64,000 nt of DNA from Vibrio agarilyticus (GCF_012641465.1 NZ_JABAIK010000008.1:147830-211829), one strand, 5' to 3'; positions 36,330 through 46,681 are shown, counted from the stretch's first letter. Numbers and translations are program-made. The notes: a model not told the origin generated them from the letters alone.

Positions 36330-39107
36330 CTAACCCAAGTCACAATCTTTTGGTCGCAGTTGAAACTCTTCGATTGAACCTATCTCCTGACCCAGTCGAA
36401 TGCGAGGCGCATCTTGGTGGGCGCTGCCTTGCGTGTGCATAATAAGGCGATTGGCTGTGCGAGGCTTCAGCTCGTTGACCACAAAACGGATCATGTCACT
36501 ACGCTCGAGGCGGTCCAGCTCTAAAAGCACTTGCTCTTTTTGACTGAAAGTCACGTCTTTGTTACCGATAGCAACCCAAAGTCGCTGCGCGCGGCCACGT
36601 AACGTGGTGTCGGGTGTGGCGATTTGATTGTGCAGGCCCTGTTTGCTGCTGCGCCATTGAGCTTCTGTGAGCTCTAGTAGCACCATATAAAAGGCATTGA
36701 GAAATTCATCTATCGCACCAACCAATTCTGCCGGCGCCGCATTGGGCGACTGAACGTACATCACAATGCCGGGATGGCGATTGAGTGGCATATTGCCTGT
36801 GCCTACCATATACCCAAGCTGCTGTTTGGTACGAATTTCATGAAAAAAGGTGGCCGACATTAAATGATTGGCAAGGGTATAAAGCGCAATGTGGTGAGGC
36901 GCAATATCTTCACACTGATGATAGATGACAACAGCAGAGTCGGGTTGATGGCAATCAATCTCTTTTTGAAAGCTGCCACTGTCGCCGAGCATCACAAGCG
37001 GTCTGAGTGCCTCCTCATAACGCTGCTCTTTCACGCGTAGCGCGTCTTTTAATGTGCTCGCCATATCGACCGCTTGCTGCTGAGTCCAATCACCGCAGAC
37101 AAACATTTCGACATGCAGTTGACTTAAAATAGTGCTAACAAACGGGGCCAACTCAGCCACTTTTACCGACTCAAGCGCGTCTAGCAGCGCGGTGTAAGGA
37201 GGGTTGTTCGGCTGTAAAATGCCAGTCATAGCGTTAAATAATTGAGAGATTGGCCGATCTTGCGCCGCATTTTGCCAAGCGCGCTGAAGTTGCTGCTGAA
37301 TGCTCTCAAATCGTTCCGTCTTAAATTCGCGCGCCGCAAAACGTTGTAAAATCAGTTCAAGTAATTGAGGTAGTTTTTGACTAAAGCCAAACAGCGCCAG
37401 AGTGACACCACCTTGATGGGCGTACATGTTGTAACCCATACCGGCGACTTCCGCTTGGTAGGTTTCCTCAATGAGCGAATCAAGAAACATCTCGACACAG
37501 AGCCGAGTCATCACGATATTTTTGGTCGATGCAACCGCGAAGGGGCTGTCGATAGCGATGTACATTACCCCTTTGGGCACTCGAAACTCGCGCTCTTGTA
37601 AGTGCCAAAGGCGAAATCCTTCAAGATCTTCCACTAAAGCCGGTAATTCACCGCCAGGTAAAAGAGGGGCGGGGTCGAGATCATAGCAAATGTAAGGGTT
37701 TCGCTCTGGTAGGTGAAATGCCCATGACGGATTGACGGCGGTAAAGCTTGCTCGGTCATCATCGGAGAATCGAGTTACGGCGTACGGCGTGTGATACCAC
37801 TTTGCTTCGCGGTCGGTGGTTAGCCCTTTGCTTACCTGGGTCACGCGCAGATTATCAATCGTAAAATAAGGGAGGATTTGCTCAAGTAAGGGCAAATCAA
37901 AGTGCATCATTTTATAGTCGCCATAAATCACATCCTCTGGCGAGTAATGCTGCATGTTGACGACCAGATGACTGACCAAGTCAAGCGGCCGAGCTGGCTC
38001 TTGAAAACGAAACGCCGACTCAAGTACAGCGCGCTTTTCGTCGTAACGCCATGCTTCTAAAGCGTGCGCTTTGATAAGTTCGATGTATTGAAAGACCGCT
38101 TGAACAATCTCTTTGGTGTGAGACAAACCCAGCTCGGTTAAGTTGCAGCTGACGGCAAAATCGCGGTAATTACTGCCACTGGCACCGCCACCGGCTGACA
38201 GTGAGGTGATCCAGCCACGGGTTTTCAGTTGCTGCATTAAGCTGCCAGGGCCTTCATCGCCCAATAAATGGGCAAAGAAAGAGAGGGGTTTGGTCTGATA
38301 ATACTGCTCCATGCCTGGCATCGGAAAGGTTAGGATCAGTTTACGCAGATCTTTGACTGGTTCGACATCGACCCAACATCCAACAGAATGGGCATCTGAA
38401 AAGGGCACTGATACCGTTTTGGGGGTAAGGCCTTGATTGGCTATCGATGAAAAGTCTTGTTGTACGAGCTGTTCCAGTTCATCAAGTGATTGCGGACCAT
38501 AAACGGTTAATGTCATCAAATCAGCAGAATAGTGCTGCTGATAAAATGCCACAATTTCATCTCGAATAGACTGGCCGTCTCGGTCGCCAAGGGTTTCTAA
38601 ATTACCAACAGAAAACTTAGCAAAGGGGTGCGCAGGATTGACCATCTCTTTTTGGACTTGATAAAGACGGCGTGAATCATCGAGCAATTTCAGTCGATAT
38701 TCGGACTCAACAGCTTGCCGCTCTTTATCAAGCGCTTCTTCATTAAACAAAGGGGCGATAAAAAACTGGCTGAACCTATCAAGCGCATTCGCAAATTGGT
38801 CTGCGCTTATATCAAAGAAAAAGCAGGTGTGCTCAGTGCCTGTCCAGGCGTTGTTGGTGCCACCATTTTGGCTAATATAGCTTTGAAAATCGCCAACTTT
38901 AGGGTATTTTTCGGTCCCCAAAAACAGCATGTGTTCGAGATAGTGAGCAAGACCTTCTCGGTCCACAGGGTCGTCAAAATGTCCCACATTAACCGCCAGC
39001 GCCGCTGCGGCTTTTTGTGCGTCACTTTGATGGATAAGCAAAACGCGCAATTGATTATTGAGTACCACTGAGCGGTATTGATTGGCGTCATTTGGGCTTA
39101 AATGCAC
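36330..39107 (-). CDS. M16 family zinc metallopeptidase (insulinase/pitrilysin type)
   Basis: The 925-residue protein has the inverted zinc motif H55-Y-L-E58-H59 and a downstream ERQAVESEYRLKL helix with the third ligand. The full double-domain insulinase layout is present, including the C-terminal SATFFHEIRTKQQLGYMVGTGN. Unlike E. coli protease III it has no signal peptide, so it should be cytoplasmic, closer to eukaryotic insulysin in location. Its substrate is unknown. It is a single-gene minus-strand unit. Confidence 0.92.
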   Translation of the reverse strand: MHLSPNDANQYRSVVLNNQLRVLLIHQSDAQKAAAALAVNVGHFDDPVDREGLAHYLEHMLFLGTEKYPKVGDFQSYISQNGGTNNAWTGTEHTCFFFDISADQFANALDRFSQFFIAPLFNEEALDKERQAVESEYRLKLLDDSRRLYQVQKEMVNPAHPFAKFSVGNLETLGDRDGQSIRDEIVAFYQQHYSADLMTLTVYGPQSLDELEQLVQQDFSSIANQGLTPKTVSVPFSDAHSVGCWVDVEPVKDLRKLILTFPMPGMEQYYQTKPLSFFAHLLGDEGPGSLMQQLKTRGWITSLSAGGGASGSNYRDFAVSCNLTELGLSHTKEIVQAVFQYIELIKAHALEAWRYDEKRAVLESAFRFQEPARPLDLVSHLVVNMQHYSPEDVIYGDYKMMHFDLPLLEQILPYFTIDNLRVTQVSKGLTTDREAKWYHTPYAVTRFSDDDRASFTAVNPSWAFHLPERNPYICYDLDPAPLLPGGELPALVEDLEGFRLWHLQEREFRVPKGVMYIAIDSPFAVASTKNIVMTRLCVEMFLDSLIEETYQAEVAGMGYNMYAHQGGVTLALFGFSQKLPQLLELILQRFAAREFKTERFESIQQQLQRAWQNAAQDRPISQLFNAMTGILQPNNPPYTALLDALESVKVAELAPFVSTILSQLHVEMFVCGDWTQQQAVDMASTLKDALRVKEQRYEEALRPLVMLGDSGSFQKEIDCHQPDSAVVIYHQCEDIAPHHIALYTLANHLMSATFFHEIRTKQQLGYMVGTGNMPLNRHPGIVMYVQSPNAAPAELVGAIDEFLNAFYMVLLELTEAQWRSSKQGLHNQIATPDTTLRGRAQRLWVAIGNKDVTFSQKEQVLLELDRLERSDMIRFVVNELKPRTANRLIMHTQGSAHQDAPRIRLGQEIGSIEEFQLRPKDCDLG

Positions 39108-39347
39108 AGGCGCTTCTCCAAAATGTTGAGGTTAGAGACCCAAGCAACGTCAAACCCCTTCATTGATGTCGCTTGTGCGTAAGTATGACTCCGAAACTTA
39201 TTGAAGCAAATAGAATTATTCGCTTAAAACGCGAATATAAATGTCAGTTTTGTCTCGTTGGACCACTTCCGTTACGATCAGCGAAGGGGTCGAATTGATA
39301 GTTTAATTGATTGTTAAAAATAATGAATCAATTGGCAAGGTAATTGT

Positions 39348-39426
39348 TATAATTAGTTGCATAAAGTGTTTTGGACACGCGTTAGCGTCCTATTGAGTTA
39401 GAACTCGCAGCGGTCATCGAAACACT
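39348..39426 (+). ncRNA. Possible short structured transcript upstream of sixA
   Basis: An extended -10 (TGTTATAAT, 39345-39353) predicts a start near 39360. Just after it AGTGTTT (39365-39371) pairs with AAACACT (39420-39426), enclosing two hairpins (GGACACGC/GCGTCC and GAGTT/AACTC), a three-way junction. No clear terminator follows. It may be an RNA leader or a repeat relic. The wider 39108-39784 gap has no gene. Confidence 0.3.
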
Positions 39427-39558
39427 AAAACTAAAAATGAGAGATGCTCCAAATACGGTTAAACCGAGTTTTCGTAGTATCTATCGGAAAATAAAGCTTA
39501 TAAGCTTGCCTGTCGATAAAGATAAAAATAGTCTTGATGTGAAATTTGATAGGCACAT

Positions 39559-39619
39559 CTGCTGACAATCCAAGTCATTCTCGCGCAATCAGGCATCTTG
39601 AAGTGACTTGAGTATATAT
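39559..39619 (+). repeat. Remnant of family A element
   Basis: CTGACAATCCAAGTCATTCTC followed by GGCATCTTGAAGTGACTTGAG and a TATA end matches the right 60 bases of the 268-bp element at 18716. It runs directly into an ERIC-like element. Confidence 0.7.
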
Positions 39620-39757
39620 ACCCGTTCGGCCTGAAGCGGCAGTGCATTTCGTTACAAAGTACTGGGCTGGCTCTCACAAACCTCATCACATAGCCCATCT
39701 ATGCTCAGAGGCTTTGTTCGTTTGCCGCCTACCTGCACCTTCAAGTTGTTCGAGTAT
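39617..39757 (+). repeat. ERIC-like element upstream of sixA
   Basis: TATACCCGTTCGGCCTGAAG through CTCACAAACCTCATCACATAG, GCTCAGAGGCTTTGTTCG and TTGCCGCCTACCTGC to CAAGTTGTTCGAGTATT. It begins inside the TATA end of a family A remnant and ends 27 bases before sixA, so it may affect the sixA leader. Confidence 0.85.
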
Positions 39758-39784
39758 TAGTGAAGCCCACAATTAGGATATGGC

Positions 39785-40249
39785 ATGAAAATTTACATTA
39801 TGCGTCATGGTGAAGCAGAGCAGTTTGCTGACAGTGATGCGGAACGTGAGTTGACCCTGCGCGGTCGCGAGGAATCTCGAATTATGGCCGAAAAGTGCCG
39901 CGAAAATGGCATTGAGATGTTTGATAAAGTCTTGGTGAGCCCTTACATTCGCGCGCAGCAGACATGGCAAGAATTGAATCAGAGCTTGAGTGCGAAGGAA
40001 GTACAGCTTAGTGCAGACATCACGCCATACGGTGACGCTGAGGCGGTATTCGACTATCTATCGGCATTAATCGAATTGGAAAAACCGCAGCAGCTATTAC
40101 TGGTATCTCACCTTCCGCTGGTGGGGTACTTAACGGCGGAGCTGGTACCCAGTATGGCTCCGCTGATGTTCGCCACCTCTGCCATTGCAGCCATTGAGTT
40201 TGACGAAAAGAATAAAAAAGGCGATTTGCTCTGGCAATGGCAGCCTTAA
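39785..40249 (+). CDS. sixA: Phosphohistidine phosphatase SixA
   Basis: SixA removes phosphate from histidine residues of phosphotransfer proteins (in E. coli, PtsN-system NPr or ArcB). The 154-residue histidine phosphatase has the N-terminal MRHGEAE motif with catalytic H8, the RGREES segment and the second histidine in LVSHLPLVGYL. The family lacks the usual helical insertion, as here. Confidence 0.94.
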   Translation: MKIYIMRHGEAEQFADSDAERELTLRGREESRIMAEKCRENGIEMFDKVLVSPYIRAQQTWQELNQSLSAKEVQLSADITPYGDAEAVFDYLSALIELEKPQQLLLVSHLPLVGYLTAELVPSMAPLMFATSAIAAIEFDEKNKKGDLLWQWQP

Positions 40250-40321
40250 ACTTACTCTGAAAAGCAAGGTCATTATGCGAAATTAGCAAAGTGTATAGCA
40301 TCCTTTGTTAATTTTTGGTTC

Positions 40322-40885
40322 GTGTGTTTTTTTAGTCGCTTTAAAATGCTTTTTAAGTTAAAAAAGTCACATCAATTGATGTCAAGGATTTACTCAGTGA
40401 GAATAGAACCTAGATTTAATATCAATGAGATGGATCTGACGGACGATAATAACCTTCAGTCTCAAGTTTGTGGGTTTCATGACAAAGAAATGAGTAATTT
40501 GCTTTGCTCATTAGCCAGTCCTGGCAAGCGATATTTAGGACAATTTATTGACTTTGCTATAGCATGGCTGATTTTTCTTTTCTTTATTGTGTCTTTGAAG
40601 CCCTTTATCACCCAACAACATGATATTGATATAATTGCTCTGATTTTTTCAGGTCTGTACTATGTCTTTTGTGACGCACTTCCCCGAGGGAAGAGTGTTG
40701 GGAAGTTATTCTTGAAAATGTCAGTTATTGACAAGGATAATGGTCAATATTGTTCATTGTGGCAATCCTTTGTAAGAAATGTGCTGAATCCAATTATTGG
40801 AATAGTGGACGGATTATTTATATTGTCAAAAAAACGACAAAGATTGGGTGATATGGCTGCAAATACCATCGTGATAAATCTTTAG
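40322..40885 (+). CDS. RDD-family membrane protein
   Basis: The open frame gives up to 187 residues; the RDD domain begins at about residue 65 (SPGKRYLGQFIDFAIAWLIF) and has three or four membrane segments with GKLFLKMSVIDKDNG and LGDMAANTIVI. The start is uncertain: GTG 40322, ATG 40346, 40379 and 40430 all lack a clear ribosome site. The gene is visibly more AT-rich than its neighbours, which suggests gain by transfer or low constraint. Its function is unknown; RDD proteins include ion transporters. Confidence 0.75.
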   Translation: MCFFSRFKMLFKLKKSHQLMSRIYSVRIEPRFNINEMDLTDDNNLQSQVCGFHDKEMSNLLCSLASPGKRYLGQFIDFAIAWLIFLFFIVSLKPFITQQHDIDIIALIFSGLYYVFCDALPRGKSVGKLFLKMSVIDKDNGQYCSLWQSFVRNVLNPIIGIVDGLFILSKKRQRLGDMAANTIVINL

Positions 40886-40935
40886 TCGTCTTTTCTCTAT
40901 AAACGATGTGCGATGGTTGGTTAATCAAAATGTTG

Positions 40936-40972
40936 AATAGAGGCTTCCCTAGTAATAAGGGAAGCCTCTATT
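40936..40972. terminator. Bidirectional terminator between RDD gene and smrB
   Basis: AATAGAGGCTTCCCT and its complement form a perfect 15-bp stem with a 7-base loop, followed by TTATTTTT on the plus strand. The right arm touches the smrB stop codon, so the stem also lies at the end of the smrB mRNA. Confidence 0.9.
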
Positions 40973-41502
40973 TATTTTTCAGGGATCGACAATAGGACTA
41001 AAAGGGCGCCATCGCCACCAAACTCAAGCGGTGCTTGGTGAAATGCGAGCACATCAGGGTGCTGTGCTAACCAAAGCGGCGTTTTTTGTTTAAGAATGTG
41101 CTTGCCAATACCGTGCTGAACACAAGCGCAGTGGATTTCGTTTTTAAGGCAATAAGCGATCATTGCACCGAGTTCACGCTTGGCTTCAACTTGAGTCATA
41201 CCATGCATGTCAAGAAACACGTCAGGCACATAAACACCACGGCGTAACTTTTTTACTTCGTAAGTCGAAACATCATCTCGCGCGTAACGTGTTGGCCCTT
41301 CGTCGCTCAATCGCGGGACAAACTCATCAGAAAAATAAAATTCAGCATCGCGAGCGCTGCGTTGTTCGCGAATCACTTCTTTTTGTTTGGCATTCTTTTT
41401 TGGTTGCTGGATTATGGTATCCTGTGACAACTTTTTTATGCCCTTGACTTCCTGCTGAAACAACGAAAAGTCATCGTCGCCTTCGGTGTAGTGTTTGCTC
41501 AT
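40972..41502 (-). CDS. smrB: Ribosome rescue endonuclease SmrB
   Basis: SmrB cuts mRNA at collided ribosomes. The 176-residue protein has an N-terminal extension with a basic patch and a C-terminal Smr domain with LDMHGMTQVEAKREL, VQHGIGKHIL and FHQAPLEFGGDGALLVLL. Length agrees with SmrB of enterobacteria. It is divergent from prmB, the usual arrangement in vibrios and enterobacteria. Confidence 0.94.
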   Translation of the reverse strand: MSKHYTEGDDDFSLFQQEVKGIKKLSQDTIIQQPKKNAKQKEVIREQRSARDAEFYFSDEFVPRLSDEGPTRYARDDVSTYEVKKLRRGVYVPDVFLDMHGMTQVEAKRELGAMIAYCLKNEIHCACVQHGIGKHILKQKTPLWLAQHPDVLAFHQAPLEFGGDGALLVLLSIPEK

Positions 41503-41563
41503 TCGGGGTCACACGTTGTTTTTAATTGAGTGGGCGGTATTGTAGCGCTTTTCGGAGGCAATT

Positions 41564-42496
41564 TTGGACAAGATTTTTGTAGATGAAGCGGTGAGTGAAC
41601 TTCACACCCTTCAAGATATGATCCGTTGGACCGTAAGCCGCTTTAACGCGGCGAATTTATTTTATGGTCATGGAACGGACAATGCATGGGATGAAGCGGT
41701 TCAGTTGATCCTTCCCACGCTTTACCTGCCGATTGATGTGCCTCCTCATGTATTGAGTTCACGCCTCACTAGTAGTGAGCGCTTGCGTATTGTTGAGCGT
41801 GTTGTCAAACGTATCAATGACCGCACGCCAACCGCTTACTTAACCAACAAAGCGTGGTTCTGTGGCTTGGAATTTTATGTTGATGAGCGCACCTTGGTGC
41901 CACGTTCACCGATTGGCGAGCTGATTATGCAAGAGTTTCAGCCGTGGTTACTCAATGAACCTGAACGCATTATGGATTTGTGCACGGGAAGCGGCTGCAT
42001 TGCGATTGCTTGCGCGCACGCGTTTCCTAATGCTGAAGTGGATGCGATTGATATTTCAGCAGATGCATTGCAAGTGGCTGAAATTAATATTCAAGATCAC
42101 GGAATGGAGCAGCAAGTGTTTCCGATTCGCTCCGATCTGTTCCGCGATTTGCCAAAAACCGAATATGACATTATCGTGAGCAATCCACCGTACGTTGATG
42201 CCGAAGACATGGCAAGCCTACCGGCTGAGTTCACTCATGAGCCAGAGTTGGGTTTAGCGGCAGGCAGTGACGGTTTGAAATTGGTTCGCCGCATTTTAGC
42301 CAATGCACCAGATTATCTGAGTGAAAATGGTATTTTGATTTGTGAGGTGGGTAACTCCATGGTGCACATGGTTGAGCAATACCCAGAAATCCCATTTACT
42401 TGGCTTGAATTTGAAAATGGCGGCCATGGCGTCTTTTTGCTTACTCGTGAGCAACTTGTCGCGTGTGCGAATGAGTTTTCACTCTACAAAGACTAA
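41564..42496 (+). CDS. prmB: Ribosomal protein L3 glutamine methyltransferase PrmB
   Basis: PrmB methylates a glutamine in ribosomal protein L3. The 310-residue protein has the methyltransferase motif [15 protein letters not shown] and the catalytic NPPY motif in [13 protein letters not shown]. The start is TTG 41564, five bases after CGGAGG; this gives the conserved N-terminus [16 protein letters not shown]. It is followed by aroC, as in many gammaproteobacteria. Confidence 0.96.
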   Translation: MDKIFVDEAVSELHTLQDMIRWTVSRFNAANLFYGHGTDNAWDEAVQLILPTLYLPIDVPPHVLSSRLTSSERLRIVERVVKRINDRTPTAYLTNKAWFCGLEFYVDERTLVPRSPIGELIMQEFQPWLLNEPERIMDLCTGSGCIAIACAHAFPNAEVDAIDISADALQVAEINIQDHGMEQQVFPIRSDLFRDLPKTEYDIIVSNPPYVDAEDMASLPAEFTHEPELGLAAGSDGLKLVRRILANAPDYLSENGILICEVGNSMVHMVEQYPEIPFTWLEFENGGHGVFLLTREQLVACANEFSLYKD

Positions 42497-42572
42497 CAAT
42501 ACAAACGCGGCGTAAGCGCAATGCGTGACGCCGCTTTGTAACAGCTATCGACAACATAAATTAGAGGAAGTC

Positions 42573-43661
42573 ATGGCAGGAAACAGTATTGGACAACATT
42601 TCAAAGTGACAACCTTTGGTGAAAGTCATGGAATTGCGTTGGGATGCATCGTGGATGGGTGTCCCCCAGGTCTGGCACTTAATGAAGCCGATTTACAGGG
42701 CGATTTAGACCGTCGTCGGCCGGGTACGTCGCGTTATACCACTCAGCGACGCGAGCCGGATGAAGTCAAAATTCTTTCTGGTGTGTTTGAAGGGCAAACC
42801 ACAGGCACATCGATTGGTTTGCTGATTGAAAACACCGACCAGCGCTCAAAAGATTATTCAGAGATCAAAGATAAATTTCGCCCAGGGCACGCTGACTATA
42901 CGTATCATCAGAAGTATGGCGTACGCGACTATCGCGGTGGCGGTCGTTCCTCTGCACGTGAAACCGCCATGCGTGTTGCGGCAGGCGCAATTGCGAAGAA
43001 ATATTTACATCAAGAGTTTGGTATTGAAATTCGCGCTTATCTTGCGCAGATGGGCGATATCAGCATTGATAAAGTCGATTGGAATGAGATAGAAAATAAC
43101 GCGTTTTTCTGTCCGGATGTCGATAAAGTGGATGCATTTGATCAATTGATTCGCGAGCTGAAAAAGGAAGGCGATTCGATTGGCGCAAAAATTCAAGTGG
43201 TTGCCACACGCGTACCTGTTGGATTGGGAGAGCCAGTCTTTGACCGATTGGATGCGGACATTGCTCACGCACTGATGAGCATTAACGCGGTCAAAGGGGT
43301 TGAAATCGGCGATGGTTTTGATGTTGTCGCGCAAAAAGGCAGTGATCACCGTGATACGTTGTCACCACAAGGCTTTGGTAGCAATCATGCTGGGGGCATT
43401 TTAGGCGGCATTTCCACAGGGCAAGACATTGTGGCCAATATTGCGTTAAAGCCCACCTCAAGTATTACCGTGCCAGGTGCGACAATCACAAAGTCTGGCG
43501 AGTCAACGGAACTTATCACCAAAGGCCGCCATGATCCTTGCGTTGGCATTCGCGCGGTGCCTATTGCAGAAGCGATGCTCGCGATTGTACTGATGGATCA
43601 TCTTCTGCGTCACCGCGGGCAAAATTCAGCGGTGCGAACTGACACGCCCAAAATTGTTTGA
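42573..43661 (+). CDS. aroC: Chorismate synthase AroC
   Basis: AroC makes chorismate, the branch point for aromatic compounds. The start is ATG 42573 with AGAGGA upstream, giving 362 residues and the family N-terminus [20 protein letters not shown]. The signature motifs [19 protein letters not shown] and [10 protein letters not shown] are present. The longer open frame from 42525 is not needed. Confidence 0.98.
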   Translation: MAGNSIGQHFKVTTFGESHGIALGCIVDGCPPGLALNEADLQGDLDRRRPGTSRYTTQRREPDEVKILSGVFEGQTTGTSIGLLIENTDQRSKDYSEIKDKFRPGHADYTYHQKYGVRDYRGGGRSSARETAMRVAAGAIAKKYLHQEFGIEIRAYLAQMGDISIDKVDWNEIENNAFFCPDVDKVDAFDQLIRELKKEGDSIGAKIQVVATRVPVGLGEPVFDRLDADIAHALMSINAVKGVEIGDGFDVVAQKGSDHRDTLSPQGFGSNHAGGILGGISTGQDIVANIALKPTSSITVPGATITKSGESTELITKGRHDPCVGIRAVPIAEAMLAIVLMDHLLRHRGQNSAVRTDTPKIV

Positions 43662-43677
43662 TTTTTAAAGGTAAACA

Positions 43678-44226
43678 GTGGCTCATGACTACCACGATTT
43701 GATTGCTATTTTTAATCGTACTTTTTTTGACGACTATAACACTCAACTTGTGTGTGGTGGCGATGAGCCGATTTACTTACCGGCAACCACAGCGCATCCT
43801 CACCATAGGGTCATCTTCGCTCATGGGTTTTATGCCTCTGGATTGCATGAAATTGCTCATTGGTGTGTCGCAGGTCCTGCAAGACGTTTGCTGGAAGATT
43901 TTGGCTATTGGTATGCGCCTGATGGGCGCACGAAAGCGCAGCAGGCGGCCTTTGAGGAGGCTGAGATCAGGCCTCAAGCTTATGAGTGGATCTTAGCGCA
44001 AAGTGCGGGTTTTCCATTTGATGTCAGCTGCGATAACCTCAGTGGTGGATTTGACATCGACAGATTGGCGTTCAAACGGCGTGTGCTTGATGAGGTACAA
44101 AAAATACTCTTAGAGGGGTTACCTCCGCGAGTCATGCTGTTGGCAAAGGCGTTGGCTGAATTTTATCAAATGCCACCACTGACAAAAGACGATTTTAAAC
44201 TAGAAGAAGTGCGTTATGATTATTGA
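43678..44226 (+). CDS. epmC: Elongation factor P hydroxylase EpmC (YfcM)
   Basis: EpmC hydroxylates the modified lysine of elongation factor P. The 182-residue protein has HRVIFAHGFYASGLHEIAHWC with the metal-binding HEIAHW histidines, and the family C-terminus MPPLTKDDFKLEEVRYDY. The start is GTG 43678. It follows aroC by 16 bases and overlaps the yfcL-like gene by 11 bases, the common order. Confidence 0.93.
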   Translation: MAHDYHDLIAIFNRTFFDDYNTQLVCGGDEPIYLPATTAHPHHRVIFAHGFYASGLHEIAHWCVAGPARRLLEDFGYWYAPDGRTKAQQAAFEEAEIRPQAYEWILAQSAGFPFDVSCDNLSGGFDIDRLAFKRRVLDEVQKILLEGLPPRVMLLAKALAEFYQMPPLTKDDFKLEEVRYDY

Positions 44227-44485
44227 TTTCGAGGAGCAATTACTCGCTCTGATTGATGCGCGTATTAGTGACGCCAGCGATGATGAACTTTTTGCAGGCG
44301 GGTACTTACGCGGCCATATTTCCCTTTCCGCAGCGGCGTGTGAAGAGCAGGGGATCCACGATGTTGCGATATTCAAAGGTCAAATTGAGCGCAGTATCGA
44401 TGACGCGCGATCTGAACTTTCACCAGCGGATCGCGTGATTGTACAATCTCTGTGGCAGCAACTCAGCGAGAGTTTGCAGTACTGA
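44216..44485 (+). CDS. yfcL: YfcL family protein
   Basis: The 89-residue acidic protein has the YfcL family start IDFEEQLLALIDARISDASDDELFAGGYLRGHI (in part, residues 3-35). Its function is unknown. It overlaps epmC and is likely co-translated with it. ATG 44216 is the first in-frame start. Confidence 0.88.
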   Translation: MIIDFEEQLLALIDARISDASDDELFAGGYLRGHISLSAAACEEQGIHDVAIFKGQIERSIDDARSELSPADRVIVQSLWQQLSESLQY

Positions 44486-44492
44486 ACCTTAT

Positions 44493-44541
44493 ATGTGAAA
44501 CCGCGAGCACAAGACCATTCTTGCGGCCTTGCGGCTTCACA
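44493..44541. terminator. Hairpin between yfcL and convergent mnmC
   Basis: GTGAAACCGC (44493-44502) and GCGGCTTCAC (44532-44541) form a stem with one mismatch, enclosing a second ACAAG/CTTGC stem. A short ATTTAACTGTTTTTG run follows on the plus strand. It lies between two convergent genes and probably ends the aroC-yfcL transcript. Confidence 0.55.
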
Positions 44542-44563
44542 TTTAACTGTTTTTGAGCGCTCT

Positions 44564-46591
44564 CTAGTTTCTCGTCTCTATCTCCTGCCCTTTACGTAAT
44601 TTACGTACCCACATTCGACTTGGGTGCAACGCATCAAGCAAATCAACCGCCAATGGCAAGGGATCGCCGCAGATCTGTGAGGCTAATAGCTCGGCCATGA
44701 GTGGCGCTGAACTTAAGCCACGAGATCCCAATCCTAATAGTGCATAGAGCTGCGGATAACTGGGTAACGTCGTTTGAGCGGCGGAATCGTTTATGTCGGC
44801 GTAGAGCGCGCGCAAGGCGTCAGGATCACTGATATTGCCAACAAAGGGAAGATGATCGCGACTGACGCAGCGAATGCCTTGGCGCGAATCTTGAGCCGAA
44901 ATATCAATCTCATTGACCCAAGATTGTTCTGGAAGACAATGCGCCAGTTTATCGCGATTGTCGTGTTGCGCTGCATCGTCGTAGGCTAAATCAAGATGCT
45001 CTCGATCATAACTCGCACCGATACAGTGTTGCTGCGTATTGATATTCGCAGGCGTCATGTAACCATCGTAACACAGCACATTACGCAGCTTAGCTAAGTT
45101 CTCGGTGGTCGGAATATGACTCACTTGGCCTTTGACTTGCCCTAGCGGAAGTGATGCGGTTGGCGTAAGGCTGGAAAATTGATGACCATTGGCGATGATC
45201 ACCACCTGATGCTGATGAACGCCGATGCTGCTAGTGAGCTGCCATTGCTGAGTATTTGCGTTAAAATCGAGCGCTGAAATCGTGCAATTAAAGTGTGTCT
45301 GACATGGGTGAGTTGAGTGATTTTGCGCGTGTTGAATCAACCCTTGTGTCAGTTGCGCAGGGGAGAGCCAGCCTCCGAGCGGATAATGAATGCTATCAAC
45401 GCCTATCGGTAAACCACAATGCTGGTTGGTTTGCTCGACATTAAGACCTGTTACCAAATCTATTGGGAATTGCCCTTTAAGTAATGTGTTCAGTTTCTGG
45501 GTACTTTTATCGTTCCATTTGAGTTGAGTGACGCCACACCAATCGTGGTCGTAATCAAATTGCTCACTGGCCTGAATCGCAAATTGACGCGCGTAAACAA
45601 ATGCCGCAGAAAAAATGCGTGAGACGGGGGTGTGTTGGCCATTTAACAGCGGGTAAACCGCCCCTTGGCGATTCCCAGACGCACCTTGCGCGGGCGCGGA
45701 ATCCTGACAATAAAGCGTCACCTGTTTGCCACGGCGTTGCAGAGCGCGAATCAATGCCGCGCTGGCAATCCCGCCCCCAATAATTGCGATGTCATCATAA
45801 GCTTCAGCACTTGGTCGTGCTAACTGGCTATTCATATTGGTTTGCAGCTGGCGTGCCTCGAGTTTTCCCGCAATCATTTCTCGTTTGGTGCCAAACCCTT
45901 TGACCTTTCGCATTGCAAAGCCTGCGTCAATCAAACCGCGACGGACAAACCCTGCTGCCGTAAACGTGGCGCAAGTGCAATCGGTTTTCGCCAGAGCCGC
46001 CATGCCATTAAACAAGGTTTGGTTCCACATCTCGGGGTTTTTGCTCGGCGCGAAACCATCTAAAAACCACGCATCGACAACGCCGCTGGTGGGGTTGGGA
46101 ACCTTAGGAAGGCAATCTTTAATGTCACCAAACCATAGGTCTAGCGTGATTGCACCGCCTGCCAACACCACACGATGGCACTCGGGAACGGCAAGCGGGT
46201 AGTGCTGCTGCAACTGAGCAGCGTAATCGGCCAGCTCAGGCCAAGCGCGATGAGCCAGCGCCAAGTCTTCGCGACTGAGTGGGTATTTTTCAAAACTGAT
46301 AAAGTGCAGTTCAGTTAATACCGCGCTAGGATGAGCTGCGCGAAATTGATCAAACGCGCGCCATACCGCCAAAAAATTTAATCCCGTACCAAATCCGGTT
46401 TCTGCGATAACAAATCGCCGCGGTTCAAAGCTCTGCCAACGCTCGGGAATTTGGTTTTGTGTTAAAAACACATATTGCGTTTCAGCCAGGCCGTTGACGT
46501 TGGAAAAATAAACATCATCAAACTGTTCAGACACGGGTGTGCCTGACTCATTCCAGTCAAGTGTGGCGTTAGTAATTGAATTTTTGGTCAT
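44564..46591 (-). CDS. mnmC: tRNA U34 modification bifunctional enzyme MnmC
   Basis: MnmC makes the last two steps of the mnm5s2U wobble base modification. The 675-residue protein has an N-terminal methyltransferase domain (about 1-245; [34 protein letters not shown]) and a C-terminal FAD-dependent oxidase domain (about 265-660; [17 protein letters not shown]). It is divergent from fabB, the usual gammaproteobacterial arrangement. Confidence 0.96.
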   Translation of the reverse strand: MTKNSITNATLDWNESGTPVSEQFDDVYFSNVNGLAETQYVFLTQNQIPERWQSFEPRRFVIAETGFGTGLNFLAVWRAFDQFRAAHPSAVLTELHFISFEKYPLSREDLALAHRAWPELADYAAQLQQHYPLAVPECHRVVLAGGAITLDLWFGDIKDCLPKVPNPTSGVVDAWFLDGFAPSKNPEMWNQTLFNGMAALAKTDCTCATFTAAGFVRRGLIDAGFAMRKVKGFGTKREMIAGKLEARQLQTNMNSQLARPSAEAYDDIAIIGGGIASAALIRALQRRGKQVTLYCQDSAPAQGASGNRQGAVYPLLNGQHTPVSRIFSAAFVYARQFAIQASEQFDYDHDWCGVTQLKWNDKSTQKLNTLLKGQFPIDLVTGLNVEQTNQHCGLPIGVDSIHYPLGGWLSPAQLTQGLIQHAQNHSTHPCQTHFNCTISALDFNANTQQWQLTSSIGVHQHQVVIIANGHQFSSLTPTASLPLGQVKGQVSHIPTTENLAKLRNVLCYDGYMTPANINTQQHCIGASYDREHLDLAYDDAAQHDNRDKLAHCLPEQSWVNEIDISAQDSRQGIRCVSRDHLPFVGNISDPDALRALYADINDSAAQTTLPSYPQLYALLGLGSRGLSSAPLMAELLASQICGDPLPLAVDLLDALHPSRMWVRKLRKGQEIETRN

Positions 46592-46664
46592 AACCTAGGG
46601 TTCTTAACATGGTACGCGCTCTTTAGCGCGAAATATCACTTAGGAATAAATTGTACGCTTTGGT

Positions 46665-46681
46665 AGGAAAGCTGACCACTT
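46665..46681 (-). promoter_or_regulatory. Weak FadR-like site upstream of fabB
   Basis: Read on the minus strand, AAGTGGTCAGCTTTCCT matches AACTGGTCAGACCTGTT at 11 of 17 positions with a good left half (TGGTCAG). FadR activates fabB in E. coli and V. cholerae. The right half is poor, so the site is uncertain. Confidence 0.35.

Noticed and set aside
39365-39426. Integron attC site
   Set aside because: There is paired-arm structure, but the required core GTTRRRY and RYYYAAC ends are not in the right places and no gene cassette or integrase is nearby.
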